64,000 nt of DNA. It comes from an uncultured Propionibacteriaceae bacterium. GTDB taxonomy: Bacteria > Actinomycetota > Actinomycetes > Propionibacteriales > Propionibacteriaceae. Where the stretch lies: positions 30,311-94,310 of the forward strand of contig CALCKT010000047.1 in assembly GCA_937965785.1 (NCBI GenBank). The letters run 5' to 3'. Shown one piece after another: positions 54,957-63,920 of the stretch. The notes below the pieces were generated by a model that was not told the DNA's origin, did not search any database, and was given only the letters and a program-made list of their open reading frames with translations. The translations under genes and the position numbers were made by a program. How positions within the stretch are numbered: position 1 is the first letter of the stretch; the number at the start of each line of letters is the position of its first letter.

Positions 54957-56023
54957 GAACGATCCTGATGGCAGGTGGCCTGTCCCTCCTGCTGACCCTG
55001 CTGGTCACCCCACAGTTCATCAAGTTCCTGACCCGGCGTCAGTACGGTCAGTTCATCCGTGACGACGGTCCCAAGGAGCATCTGACCAAACGCGGCACCC
55101 CGACCATGGGTGGCGTGGTCATCGTCGCCTCCGTGGTGCTGTCCTATTTCCTGGCTCACCTGATCCTGTGGGCGCCGGTGACGATATCCGGGGTTTTGTT
55201 GATCGGGGTCATGACTGCGCTCGGGTTTCTTGGTTTTCTGGATGACTGGGCGAAGATCTCGAAGGAGCGCTCCCTGGGGCTCACCCCGAGAGGGAAACTG
55301 ATCGGGCAGTTCGCGATCGGCGGGATTTTCGCCGTGCTGGCGCTCAACTTTCCCGACGAACGCGGCCTTCGTCCCGCTTCCGAGTTCGTCTCCTTCCTGC
55401 GGGACCTGCCCTGGTTGCACCTTCCGTTCTTTGTGGCCGTGATCTGGATCGTCTTCCTGCTGATGGCCTGGCCGAACGCCACCAATCTCACCGACGGCCT
55501 CGATGGTCTGCTCGCGGGAAGCGCGACGCTGGTGTTCGCGACCTTTTCGCTGGTCAACATCTGGCAGTTCAACCAGTGGTGCGGCAGGGTCTCCAGCGTC
55601 GGTCCCCTCTGCTACGAGGTGCGTGATCCGTACGATCTCGCAGTGGTTTCGACGGCGCTCGCCGGTTCCTGTTTCGGTTTCCTGTGGTGGAACGCCAAAC
55701 CCGCCAAGATTTTCATGGGTGACACCGGCTCCATGGCCATTGGCGCTGCTCTTGCCGGGTTGTCAATCATGACCCGCACGGAGCTGCTGCTGGTGATCAT
55801 GGGCTTCCTGTTCGTCATGGAGGCCGGTTCCGTGGCGCTTCAGGTGGGGTATTTCAAGGCGACAAAGGGTAAACGTATCTTCAAGATGTCACCCATCCAC
55901 CACCACTTCGAACTTCTCGGGTGGCAGGAGGTCACGGTGGTGATCCGGTTCTGGATCATCTGTGGTCTGTGCGTCGCCATTGGGGTTGGCATCTTCTACG
56001 GGGAATGGGTGGTTGGTCAGTGA
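54953..56023 (+). CDS. mraY: Phospho-MurNAc-pentapeptide transferase MraY
   Basis: Membrane enzyme that links phospho-MurNAc-pentapeptide to undecaprenyl phosphate, making lipid I. The 356-residue protein has about ten helices and all signatures: DDGPKEHLTKRGTPTMGG, LGFLDDW with the metal-binding aspartates, NATNLTDGLDGL, the FMGDTGSMA loop and the HHHFELLGW triple-histidine loop. GTG start overlaps murF and its stop overlaps murD, both by four bases. Confidence 0.96.
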   Translation: MRTILMAGGLSLLLTLLVTPQFIKFLTRRQYGQFIRDDGPKEHLTKRGTPTMGGVVIVASVVLSYFLAHLILWAPVTISGVLLIGVMTALGFLGFLDDWAKISKERSLGLTPRGKLIGQFAIGGIFAVLALNFPDERGLRPASEFVSFLRDLPWLHLPFFVAVIWIVFLLMAWPNATNLTDGLDGLLAGSATLVFATFSLVNIWQFNQWCGRVSSVGPLCYEVRDPYDLAVVSTALAGSCFGFLWWNAKPAKIFMGDTGSMAIGAALAGLSIMTRTELLLVIMGFLFVMEAGSVALQVGYFKATKGKRIFKMSPIHHHFELLGWQEVTVVIRFWIICGLCVAIGVGIFYGEWVVGQ

Positions 56024-57474
56024 GGGAATTCCTGTTGACGGCGAATCGGCTGAGCGACTGGAGCCGGGTTCACGCCGTCGTAGCGGGTCTCGGTGTCTCG
56101 GGTTACTCGGCGGCCGACGGGTTGCTCTCGCTCGGGGCCAGGGTCACGGTCCTGGACGAGTCGGACGCCCACGCCGACCGGGCGGCCATCCTGGAGACCC
56201 TCGACGCCACGGTGCGGCTCGGAAAGGGAGCGACCGCCGAGCTGCCCGGGGACACGGATCTGGTGGTCACCTCCCCCGGATGGCGTCCCGACGCCCCGCT
56301 GCTCACCCGGGCGCTGGAACGCGGCATCCCGGTGTGGGGGGACATCGAACTCGCCTGGCGGATGCAGCAGCCCGACCGCGCCATCCCGTGGCTCGGGGTC
56401 ACCGGAACCAACGGGAAGACCACCACCACCCAGATGGCCGAGTCCATGCTCCGGGCCGCCGGGATGCGTGCGGCCGCGGTCGGGAACATCGGCCGTCCCA
56501 TCGTGGAGGCCATCCTCGACGACGAACCCTACGACGCACTGGTGGTCGAACTGTCCAGTTTCCAGTTGCACTGGGTGCACACCACCGCCCTCCACTCCGC
56601 GGCGGTGCTGAACCTGCACGAGGACCACCTCGAGTTCTACAACGGACCAGGTGGGTACGAACGCTACGTGGCGGACAAGGCCAGGATCTTCGAGCGGGTC
56701 ACGAACGCCTGCGTTTACAACGTGGCCGAACCGGAGACCGAACGTCTCGTGGAGGAGGCCGAGGTCACGGAGGGGGCCCGCGCCATCGGGTTCACCACCG
56801 GCATCCCCGCGACCTCCATGATCGGTGTGGTGGACGGCCTGATCGTCGACCGCGCCTTCGTCGCCCAGCGACGCAGCTCCGCGCTGGAACTCGCGAAGGT
56901 CACGGACGTGCAACCCTACGCCCCGCACAACATCGCCAACGCCTGCGCGGCGGCCGCTCTGGTGCGCAGCCTCGGGGTGCCGGCGAAGGCCGTGGCCCAG
57001 GGGCTTCGTGACCTGCGGCTCGCGGGGCACCGCATGGCGGAGGTGGCCGAGATCAACGGTGTGCGCTGGATCGACGACTCGAAGGCCACGAACCCGCACG
57101 CGGCGGACTCGGCCATGCGTGCCTTCCCGTCGTTCGTGTGGGTGGCGGGTGGTCAGACCAAGGGAACCAGTTTCGACGAGCTGATCACCACGCACCGCGA
57201 CCGCATCCGGGCCGCGATCCTCATCGGCGTCGACCGGCAGGTCATAGCGGACGCATTGTCCCGACACGCGCCCGATGTTCCCGTGATCGTCCTGGACAGC
57301 AGCGACCATGGTGTGATGGACGAGGTGGTCTCCCAAGCGGCGCATCTTGCCCGTGAGGGTGACGCGGTGCTCCTGAGCCCCGGAAGCGCCTCGCTCGACA
57401 TGTTCACGGGCTACGACGACCGCGGCGAGCGTTTCGCCACTGCGGTCCGGAGCCTTCAGGCACCGAGCAGTTAG
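56020..57474 (+). CDS. murD: UDP-MurNAc-L-Ala:D-glutamate ligase MurD
   Basis: Adds D-glutamate to UDP-MurNAc-L-alanine in the cytoplasm. The 484-residue Mur ligase has the UDP-binding GLGVSGYSAADGLLSLGA fold near the N-terminus, ATP motif GVTGTNGKTTT (126-136), LNLHEDHLEFY and the C-terminal DDSKATNPHA motif. The GTG at 56020 overlaps the mraY stop by four bases; upstream extension to 55921 would run through mraY and is rejected. It ends eight bases before ftsW. Confidence 0.95.
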   Translation: MREFLLTANRLSDWSRVHAVVAGLGVSGYSAADGLLSLGARVTVLDESDAHADRAAILETLDATVRLGKGATAELPGDTDLVVTSPGWRPDAPLLTRALERGIPVWGDIELAWRMQQPDRAIPWLGVTGTNGKTTTTQMAESMLRAAGMRAAAVGNIGRPIVEAILDDEPYDALVVELSSFQLHWVHTTALHSAAVLNLHEDHLEFYNGPGGYERYVADKARIFERVTNACVYNVAEPETERLVEEAEVTEGARAIGFTTGIPATSMIGVVDGLIVDRAFVAQRRSSALELAKVTDVQPYAPHNIANACAAAALVRSLGVPAKAVAQGLRDLRLAGHRMAEVAEINGVRWIDDSKATNPHAADSAMRAFPSFVWVAGGQTKGTSFDELITTHRDRIRAAILIGVDRQVIADALSRHAPDVPVIVLDSSDHGVMDEVVSQAAHLAREGDAVLLSPGSASLDMFTGYDDRGERFATAVRSLQAPSS

Positions 57475-57482
57475 GCACGCCA

Positions 57483-58712
57483 ATGGCCAAAGCGCCCTCC
57501 GCCGGACGGTCGTCCGGCAACGTGGTGCGGGCGCTGACCCGGTCCCCGATGGCGGATCACCACCTCATCGTCTTCGCGACGGTCATCCTCACGGCAATCG
57601 GCGAGATGATGGTGCTGTCGTCGTCGTCGGTGATCGCGCTTTTCCAGGGGGAGTCCCCCTACTACTACGTGATCCGCCAGCTCATCTTCCTGGTCATCGG
57701 GCTGCTCCTGATGATCCCCGTCAGCCGGATGAAACCCGAGACGCTGCGGAAGCTCGCGGCCCCCGTGTGGCTAGCCGCCTTGATCGGGTTGATCCTGGTC
57801 CAGACCCCCTTGGGTTACGAGACCAACGGCAACCGCAACTGGATCCGGATCGGGGGATTGTTGACCATCCAGCCCTCCGAGTTCGCGAAACTGGCCCTGG
57901 TGCTGTGGGCGGCCGCCCTGTTCCACAACAAACGCCGCAGGCTGAAGGAACCCGCCCAGCTGCTGCTGCCCTTCATCCCGGGGGCGTTGGCGATGCTGGC
58001 GCTGATCCTGGCCGGACGGGACCTCGGCACCGGGTTGATCTTCGGCGCCATGATCTTCTCCCTGCTGTTCTTCGTCGGGACCTCGCTGCGGATCCTGGTG
58101 CCGTCACTGCTGGCGGCGGTCGGCGTCGTGATGGTGCTGGTGATGGGTTCGGAGAACCGGATGGCGCGTTTCATGGCCTTCTTCGATCCACAGGCCAACC
58201 TGGATCTGGCCTCCCAGCCCCTTTCGGCGCTGTACGCGTTGGCCAGCGGCGGTTGGTGGGGGCTCGGTCTAGGGGCGGGCAAACAGAAATGGGGTGGCCT
58301 GAAGGACGGTGCCCACACGGATTTCGTGTTCGCGGTGCTGGGGGAGGAGCTCGGGTTGTTCGGGGTGCTGCTCGTGATCGGGTTGTTCGCCCTCCTGATG
58401 CGCAGTGGATTCCAGGTGGCCCTCAAGTCCGACAAGCTGTTCAACCGCATCGCCGCCTCCGGCGTGACCGCATGGTTCCTGCTCCAGGCGATCGTCAACA
58501 TAATGGTGGTCATGAACCTGCTGCCCGTGCTCGGTGTCCCCTTGCCCTTCATCTCCTCAGGGGGGTCCGCCCTGATGTCCAATCTGCTCGCCGTGGCCGT
58601 GTTGCTGGCCTGCGCCCGGGACACCCCCGATGCCCGCGCCTATCTCGAGAACCGGCGCCGGGGGGCGGGGCCGCGCATGACCAGCGTGCTCGCGGCGGGA
58701 GGGAAATCGTGA
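57483..58712 (+). CDS. ftsW: Septal peptidoglycan polymerase FtsW (SEDS)
   Basis: SEDS glycosyltransferase that polymerises lipid II at the septum together with FtsI. The 409-residue protein has about ten helices, the conserved NGNRNWIRIGGLLTIQPSEFAKLA block (115-138), the catalytic Asp180 in GRDLGTG, the GGWWGLGLGAGKQKW loop, and the FAVLGEELGL and PFISSGGSALM signatures. Encoded between murD and murG, which also supports FtsW rather than RodA. The stop overlaps murG (GTGA). Confidence 0.94.
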   Translation: MAKAPSAGRSSGNVVRALTRSPMADHHLIVFATVILTAIGEMMVLSSSSVIALFQGESPYYYVIRQLIFLVIGLLLMIPVSRMKPETLRKLAAPVWLAALIGLILVQTPLGYETNGNRNWIRIGGLLTIQPSEFAKLALVLWAAALFHNKRRRLKEPAQLLLPFIPGALAMLALILAGRDLGTGLIFGAMIFSLLFFVGTSLRILVPSLLAAVGVVMVLVMGSENRMARFMAFFDPQANLDLASQPLSALYALASGGWWGLGLGAGKQKWGGLKDGAHTDFVFAVLGEELGLFGVLLVIGLFALLMRSGFQVALKSDKLFNRIAASGVTAWFLLQAIVNIMVVMNLLPVLGVPLPFISSGGSALMSNLLAVAVLLACARDTPDARAYLENRRRGAGPRMTSVLAAGGKS

Positions 58713-59806
58713 CCCGCATCGTGCTGGCCGGTGGCGGCACCGCCGGCCACACCTCCCCGCTGATCGCAACGGCCCAGGCCCTGGCCGAACTGGACCCGGA
58801 GGTGGAGATCACCTGCATCGGGACGCGCAAGGGGCTCGAGACCAGGGTGATACCGCAGGCCGGGCTCAGGCTGGAACTGATCCGGCCCGTCCCCATGCCG
58901 CGGAAACCGAACCTCGATCTCGTGAAGCTGCCCTGGAACCTGACCCAGTCCGTGCGCCAGGCGCGGGCCATCCTGCGCCGGGCGAGGGCCCAGGCGCTGA
59001 TCGGTTTCGGTGGCTACGTCGCCATCCCCGCCTACCTGGCGGCCCGCACCATGCGGGTTCCCGTTCTCGTGCACGAGGCCAACCGGGTGGTCGGTATCGC
59101 GAACAAGGTGGCCGCCAGATTCGCGGCCTTCACCGGCTACACCTTCCCCGACACCCTGATCCGGGGGGGAAGACGGATCGGGATGCCGATGAACCGCAGC
59201 ATCACGCGGCCCGGGATCACCAAGGTCGAGGCCAGGCAGCGTTTCGGCCTGGACCCCGACCGGCCGACGTTGCTCGTCAGCGGGGGCTCCCAGGGGGCGC
59301 GGGCCATCAACCAGGCGCTCTCCGCCGCGGTTCCCGCCATCCTGGATGCGGGAATCCAGGTGCTGCACGTGCTGGGCGCCAAGAACTTCACGGACGCGGA
59401 TGTCGTGATCGAGTCCGGAAACGGGGCGCGCTACGTCCCGGTGGCCTACGTCGACGCCATGGTCGAGGCATACGTGGCCGCGGACCTGATGATCGGGCGG
59501 GCCGGGGCGGGCACCGTCATGGAGACCGCGGTTCTGGGGCTGCCCGTGATCTTCATTCCCCTGCCTTGGGGCAACGGCGAACAGGCCCGGAACGCCGCGG
59601 GACTGGTTGCGGACGGTGCGGGCATCCTGCTTCCCGAGGCGGAACTCAGCGCCGATAAACTGTCGGGCTTGGTGATCCCCACCATCACGGATACGGAGAA
59701 GCTGGCCCGCATGGCCGGGCTGGCCCGTCCCCACTCGCCCGCGGACGCCGCCGATGTCCTGGCGAGGGCCGCCGTCAACGTTGTTCGAGGAGAAGAGGTA
59801 TCGTGA
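58709..59806 (+). CDS. murG: Lipid II synthase MurG
   Basis: Membrane-associated GT-B transferase that adds GlcNAc to lipid I. The 365-residue protein begins VLAGGGTAGHTSPL (glycine loop at residues 8-17), has ALIGFGGYVAIPAYLAA, HEANRVVGIANK, the second glycine loop SGGSQGARAIN and the UDP-GlcNAc motif GRAGAGTVMETAVLGLPVIFIPLP. The GTG overlaps the ftsW stop and its own stop overlaps murC, each by four bases. Confidence 0.95.
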   Translation: MTRIVLAGGGTAGHTSPLIATAQALAELDPEVEITCIGTRKGLETRVIPQAGLRLELIRPVPMPRKPNLDLVKLPWNLTQSVRQARAILRRARAQALIGFGGYVAIPAYLAARTMRVPVLVHEANRVVGIANKVAARFAAFTGYTFPDTLIRGGRRIGMPMNRSITRPGITKVEARQRFGLDPDRPTLLVSGGSQGARAINQALSAAVPAILDAGIQVLHVLGAKNFTDADVVIESGNGARYVPVAYVDAMVEAYVAADLMIGRAGAGTVMETAVLGLPVIFIPLPWGNGEQARNAAGLVADGAGILLPEAELSADKLSGLVIPTITDTEKLARMAGLARPHSPADAADVLARAAVNVVRGEEVS

Positions 59807-61254
59807 GCCTGCTCACCCCAGTCGAGGTCCAACCCGCCGTCGAGGTCGGTCCCGTTCATTTCATAGCCATCGGTGGTTCCGGGATGAACGGCATCGCTCG
59901 GCTCTACGCGAAGCTCGGCATCCCCACCAGCGGCTCCGACCGGTCGGATTCCGCCACCCTGGACTCCCTGCGGGATGCGGGGATCACCTGCTACGTCGGC
60001 CACGACGCATCCCAGCTCGGTGACGCTAGGACCGTGGTGATCTCCTCCGCGATCCGTGAGGACAACCCGGAGCTCGCGGAGGCCCGCCGCCGTGGCCTGC
60101 GGGTCTGGCACCGCTCGGCGGCCCTGGCCGCCCTCATGATGGGCAGGAGCGGGGTCTCGATAGCCGGCACCCATGGCAAGACCACCACCACGGCCATGAC
60201 GGCCGTCATGCTGCAGCAGGCGGGGACCGACCCCAGCTATGTCATCGGCGGCAAGCTCGCTGCCACCAAGGTCAGCTCCGACATCGGCACTGGGGACGCC
60301 TTCGTCATCGAGGCGGACGAATCGGACGGCTCCTTCCTCCAGTACCCGACCCGGATCGCGATCATCACCAGCATCGAACCCGACCACATGGTCAACTGGG
60401 GCACCCCGGAGGCCTACGCCGAGGGCTACCACACCTTCGCGACCCTCCCCACCGTCGAGTGGGCGATCGTGAACGTGGATGATCCCGGTGCCCGCGCGCT
60501 GGCGGACAGGCTCCGTGCCGAGGGCCGGCAGGTGATCCGCTACGGATTCGCCGAGGACGCCGATGTGCGGGTCTCGGATGCCAGCCCGGTCAGGGAGGGA
60601 ATCACCGGAACCCTCCGGTACGGGGACGAGACGGGGGTGCTCCGGCTCAAGGTGCCGGGCAACCACAACCTGTCCAACGCCTCGGCCGCCTACGCGGCGG
60701 GACGTATCCTCGGTCTCGGGCACGAGGAGGCGCTGGCGGCGCTCGGAGGGTTCACGGGAACGCTGCGCCGGTTCCAGCTCATCACCGACACCGCCGGGAT
60801 CCGGGTCTACGACGACTACGCCCACCACCCGACGGAGATCCGGGCGGCCCTGACCGCAGCGCGGCACGCCACCGAGGTGGGAAACGAGGACACGGGACTG
60901 GACGGGCGCCTGATCGCCTGCTTCCAGCCGCACCTGTACTCCCGGACCGCGGACCTCCACGAGGAGCTCGGCGAGGTGCTGACCCTCGCAGACATCGCGG
61001 TCATAAACGATGTCTGTGGTGACCGCGAGGACCCGATCCCCGGGGTCACGGGGCAGCTCGTGGTGGACTCCGCCCGGCGGCACGGGGTCCGCGAGGTGGT
61101 CTACGTGGTTGACAAGTACGACCTTCCTGCGGCCCTGAACGAGATCTCCCGCCCGGGGGATCTCATCATCACCCTCGGCTGTGGCGACGTCACGATCGTG
61201 GGTCCGCTGCTTGCGCCGCTGCTGGCCGAGCGCCCGGAGGCGCAGAACCGTTGA
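59803..61254 (+). CDS. murC: UDP-MurNAc:L-alanine ligase MurC
   Basis: First amino acid ligase of peptidoglycan precursor synthesis. The 483-residue protein has the nucleotide-sugar fold FIAIGGSGMNGIARL, ATP motif AGTHGKTTTT (121-130), EADESDGSF, SIEPDHMVNW, and the C-terminal YDDYAHHPTEIRA motif. GTG overlaps the murG stop by four bases; the stop overlaps the ftsQ TTG. Being placed after murG rather than before murE is the usual actinobacterial order. Confidence 0.95.
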   Translation: MSLLTPVEVQPAVEVGPVHFIAIGGSGMNGIARLYAKLGIPTSGSDRSDSATLDSLRDAGITCYVGHDASQLGDARTVVISSAIREDNPELAEARRRGLRVWHRSAALAALMMGRSGVSIAGTHGKTTTTAMTAVMLQQAGTDPSYVIGGKLAATKVSSDIGTGDAFVIEADESDGSFLQYPTRIAIITSIEPDHMVNWGTPEAYAEGYHTFATLPTVEWAIVNVDDPGARALADRLRAEGRQVIRYGFAEDADVRVSDASPVREGITGTLRYGDETGVLRLKVPGNHNLSNASAAYAAGRILGLGHEEALAALGGFTGTLRRFQLITDTAGIRVYDDYAHHPTEIRAALTAARHATEVGNEDTGLDGRLIACFQPHLYSRTADLHEELGEVLTLADIAVINDVCGDREDPIPGVTGQLVVDSARRHGVREVVYVVDKYDLPAALNEISRPGDLIITLGCGDVTIVGPLLAPLLAERPEAQNR

Positions 61255-61970
61255 CGACCACGCCGGGCGAGTTCAAGAAGGCGTTGCAGGCCAGGCGCCG
61301 CAGGCAGCGCCGGACCCGTTGGATACTCCTGGGTTCCGGGTGCCTCGTGCTGCTGCTGGCCGGGATCGCCACCTGGCTGGTCTGGTTCTCCTCGGTGTTC
61401 GCCGCTACCGAGGTCAGGATCAACGGTTTGTCGCTGCTCACCGAGCAGCAGGTGACCGACGCCGCCGCCGTCGAGCTCGGCGGCCCGCTCGCCACCCAGG
61501 ACGTGGACGCGATCCGCGGCCGGGTGGCGGCGCTGGCGCCGGTGGCCGAGGTGCGTGTGGAAAGGCATTTCCCGCACACCATCGAGATCACGATCACCGA
61601 ACGCACCCTCGCCTACGTGTGGCTGGACGAGGGCGTGGCCCGTTGGGTCGATGCGAACGGTGTGGTGTTCCACGAGGGGGGAGAAACGGCGCAGGGGATC
61701 GTCACGGCGAACATCGCGGCCCCCGATCAGCGCCTCTTGAAGGATGTGGCCACGGTGGTCTCCGCCGTGGTCCCGGTGCTGGGGGATCGGATCACACTGC
61801 TTCAGGCTTCGGCCGTGGATCGAATCGAGATCCAGTTGTCCGACGGGGACACCGTCGTGTGGGGCAGTGCTGAACAATCCCAGGTGAAGGCCCAGGTGCT
61901 TTCGGTGCTGCTGAGTCAGGACGCCACCGTCTACGACGTGTCGGCTCCGCACGCCCCGACGACACGCTGA
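61251..61970 (+). CDS. ftsQ: Division protein FtsQ (POTRA domain)
   Basis: Bitopic divisome protein linking early and late division proteins. The 239-residue product has a basic cytoplasmic tail (1-24), one membrane helix (about 25-46), a POTRA domain (about 52-120: EVRINGLSLLTEQQVTDAA ... HTIEITITERTLAYVW) and the beta domain with GVVF and the VDRIEIQLSDGDTVVWG block. The TTG start overlaps the murC stop by four bases (TTGA). It is the last gene of the coupled run; a 112-base gap follows. Confidence 0.92.
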   Translation: MTTTPGEFKKALQARRRRQRRTRWILLGSGCLVLLLAGIATWLVWFSSVFAATEVRINGLSLLTEQQVTDAAAVELGGPLATQDVDAIRGRVAALAPVAEVRVERHFPHTIEITITERTLAYVWLDEGVARWVDANGVVFHEGGETAQGIVTANIAAPDQRLLKDVATVVSAVVPVLGDRITLLQASAVDRIEIQLSDGDTVVWGSAEQSQVKAQVLSVLLSQDATVYDVSAPHAPTTR

Positions 61971-61983
61971 CGGCTCCCGAAAC

Positions 61984-62002
61984 CCTCAACCTCTGGTTGA
62001 GG
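61984..62002. promoter_or_regulatory. 8-bp palindrome between ftsQ and ftsZ
   Basis: CCTCAACC (61984-61991), a three-base spacer TCT, and GGTTGAGG (61995-62002) form a perfect inverted repeat directly after the ftsQ stop and about 28 bases upstream of the ftsZ -35 candidate. It could be a regulator operator or a short hairpin terminating the ftsQ transcript; the bases after it are only weakly T-rich (TGATTTCT). Confidence 0.5.
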
Positions 62003-62029
62003 TGATTTCTGGAAGTTGCGGCATGGTCG

Positions 62030-62059
62030 TTGGATAGTGCGCCCGTCTGCCCCTAGCCT
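62030..62059 (+). promoter_or_regulatory. Candidate ftsZ promoter
   Basis: TTGGAT (62030-62035) and TAGCCT (62054-62059) are spaced by 18 bases and lie 24 bases before the ftsZ start. Actinobacterial ftsZ genes usually have their own promoters in the ftsQ-ftsZ gap, which agrees. Not experimentally supported. Confidence 0.5.
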
Positions 62060-62082
62060 TCTTTTCGACTACGAGGACAGGA

Positions 62083-63285
62083 ATGGCGGTCATGGCAAGC
62101 GCATCTCAAAACTACCTGGCGGTTATAAAGGTCGTTGGTGTCGGCGGCGGCGGAGTGAATGCCGTCAACCGGATGATCGAGGCCGGGTTGCGCGGCGTCG
62201 AGTTCATCGCCATCAACACCGACGCCCAGGCATTGCTCATGAGCGACGCCGACGTAAAGCTCGACGTCGGCCGTGAGCTGACCCGTGGTCTGGGAGCCGG
62301 GGCGGATCCTGCCAAGGGACGCCAGGCCGCCGAGGATCACGCCGAGGACATCGAAGAGGCCCTGAAGGGCGCCGACATGGTCTTCGTCACGGCCGGTGAG
62401 GGGGGCGGCACCGGCACTGGGGCCGCGCCCATAGTCGCCAAGATCGCCCGTTCCCTCGGCGCCCTCACCATCGGTGTGGTGACGCGTCCGTTCTCCTTCG
62501 AGGGCCGCCGCCGCGCCACCCAGGCGGACTCCGGTATCGAGGCGCTGCGGGAGGAGGTGGACACCCTGATCGTCATCCCCAACGACAAACTGCTGCAGAT
62601 GACCGACCACCAGGTGGCCATTCTCGACGCCTTCAAGCAGGCGGACCAGGTGCTTATGCAGGGTGTTTCCGGCATCACGGACCTGATCACCACCCCCGGC
62701 CTGATCAACCTCGACTTCGCGGACGTCAAATCGATCATGAGCCAGGCGGGTTCCGCCCTGATGGGCATCGGATCCGCCCGGGGTGAGGACCGGGCCCGCG
62801 CCGCGGCGGAAATGGCGATCTCCTCCCCGCTGCTGGAGGCCAGCATCGACGGCGCCCACGGGGTGCTGCTGTCGATCGCGGGTGGCTCGGACCTCGGGTT
62901 GTTCGAGGTCTCGGCCGCGGCCCAGCTCATCGAGGAGGCCGCACACGACGAGGCGAACATCATCTTCGGCACGGTCATCGACGACGCGCTGGGCGACGAG
63001 GTCCGGATCACCGTGATCGCGGCCGGCTTCGACGGTGGGCATCCGCCCCGCCCGCCGCGCATCGAGGCCACCCGCGGCAACCAGCAGCAGCCGCCCCAGC
63101 CCCGCGGAGGTTTCGGAGGCGTGCCCAACGCCAGCCCGCTCGTGGGGGGCACACCCCTCACCGGCGGTGGTGGTTCCCGCACGGCCCCTCCGCACGTCAC
63201 GCCCATGCCGCCGGCCCGTCCGGAACCGCGACCGCTGCGGGCGGACGATGATGACGACCTGGATGTGCCCGACTTCATGAAGTGA
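62083..63285 (+). CDS. ftsZ: Cell division GTPase FtsZ
   Basis: Tubulin-like GTPase that forms the Z ring. The 400-residue protein has the early GVGGGGVNAVNRM loop, the tubulin signature GGGTGTG (107-113), PFSFEGRRR, and the T7 loop NLDFADVKSIM with the catalytic Asp. A Gly/Pro-rich linker (about 315-385) leads to the conserved C-terminal peptide DDDDLDVPDFMK, which docks SepF and FtsW. ATG at 62083 follows GAGG; ATG at 62092 is equally plausible. Next comes sepF, without the usual two genes in between. Confidence 0.96.
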   Translation: MAVMASASQNYLAVIKVVGVGGGGVNAVNRMIEAGLRGVEFIAINTDAQALLMSDADVKLDVGRELTRGLGAGADPAKGRQAAEDHAEDIEEALKGADMVFVTAGEGGGTGTGAAPIVAKIARSLGALTIGVVTRPFSFEGRRRATQADSGIEALREEVDTLIVIPNDKLLQMTDHQVAILDAFKQADQVLMQGVSGITDLITTPGLINLDFADVKSIMSQAGSALMGIGSARGEDRARAAAEMAISSPLLEASIDGAHGVLLSIAGGSDLGLFEVSAAAQLIEEAAHDEANIIFGTVIDDALGDEVRITVIAAGFDGGHPPRPPRIEATRGNQQQPPQPRGGFGGVPNASPLVGGTPLTGGGGSRTAPPHVTPMPPARPEPRPLRADDDDDLDVPDFMK

Positions 63286-63330
63286 CGGCGTGTCGGCGGT
63301 CATTGCACCCGGTTCCGGGCACCCTGTCTG

Positions 63331-63336
63331 TAGTCT
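63331..63336 (+). promoter_or_regulatory. Candidate -10 of sepF (TAGTCT)
   Basis: TAGTCT at 63331-63336 in the 83-base ftsZ-sepF gap fits the TANNNT consensus. A GGGAGG ribosome binding site at 63357-63362 follows before the GTG at 63369. The -35 is not clear. Confidence 0.35.
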
Positions 63337-63368
63337 CAAACGACGAAAGTGTTTTAGGGAGGCGTGCC

Positions 63369-63917
63369 GTGGGTGTACGGAAGCTGGCTGAATGGATGGG
63401 TCTCGTCGAGGACGGGCGCTACAGCGACCCCAAGGACGAGCTGTCCGAGGAGTACTCGGTGGATGAGTACGTGGAGCCGGAGCCCGAGCCCAAGCCCGTG
63501 GCCAAGCTCCACCGCCGTCCCCACGCCGTCAGGTCCGATGCCTCCGCACCGGCACCGGCCCCCGCGCCGGTTCCTGACCAGGCCTCCGGGGCGGCATCCG
63601 TATCCACCCCCACCTCGGAGCCGCGTCAGGTGACAGATCTCAGCCGAATCATCTATGTGAGGCCCCGCAGCTACAACGAGGCCCGTTCCATCGGGGAGAA
63701 CTACCGCGATGGGATTCCCGTCATCATGAACCTCTCGGACATGGAACGCGGGGAGGACAAGCGGCTCGTCGACTTCGCCGCCGGCCTGATCTTCGGGCTG
63801 CGCGGCAACATCGAACGCATCTCCAGCCAGGTCTTCCTGCTGTGCCCGCACAACCTTGTCGTCGGGCCCGAGGACAAACAGAAACTGGCCACCGGCGGCT
63901 TCTTCAACCAGAGCTGA
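63369..63917 (+). CDS. sepF: Cell division protein SepF
   Basis: FtsZ membrane anchor and bundling protein of Gram-positives. The 182-residue protein has an N-terminal amphipathic segment (VGVRKLAEWMGLVEDG), an acidic and then Ala/Pro-rich linker (about 20-95), and the C-terminal SepF domain (YVRPRSYNEARSIGENYRDGIPVIMNLSDM, then RLVDFAAGLIFGLRGNIERIS). GTG at 63369 is supported by GGGAGG six bases upstream; extension to 63282 is rejected. It is followed three bases later by a yggT. Confidence 0.94.
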   Translation: MGVRKLAEWMGLVEDGRYSDPKDELSEEYSVDEYVEPEPEPKPVAKLHRRPHAVRSDASAPAPAPAPVPDQASGAASVSTPTSEPRQVTDLSRIIYVRPRSYNEARSIGENYRDGIPVIMNLSDMERGEDKRLVDFAAGLIFGLRGNIERISSQVFLLCPHNLVVGPEDKQKLATGGFFNQS

Positions 63918-63920
63918 CCT

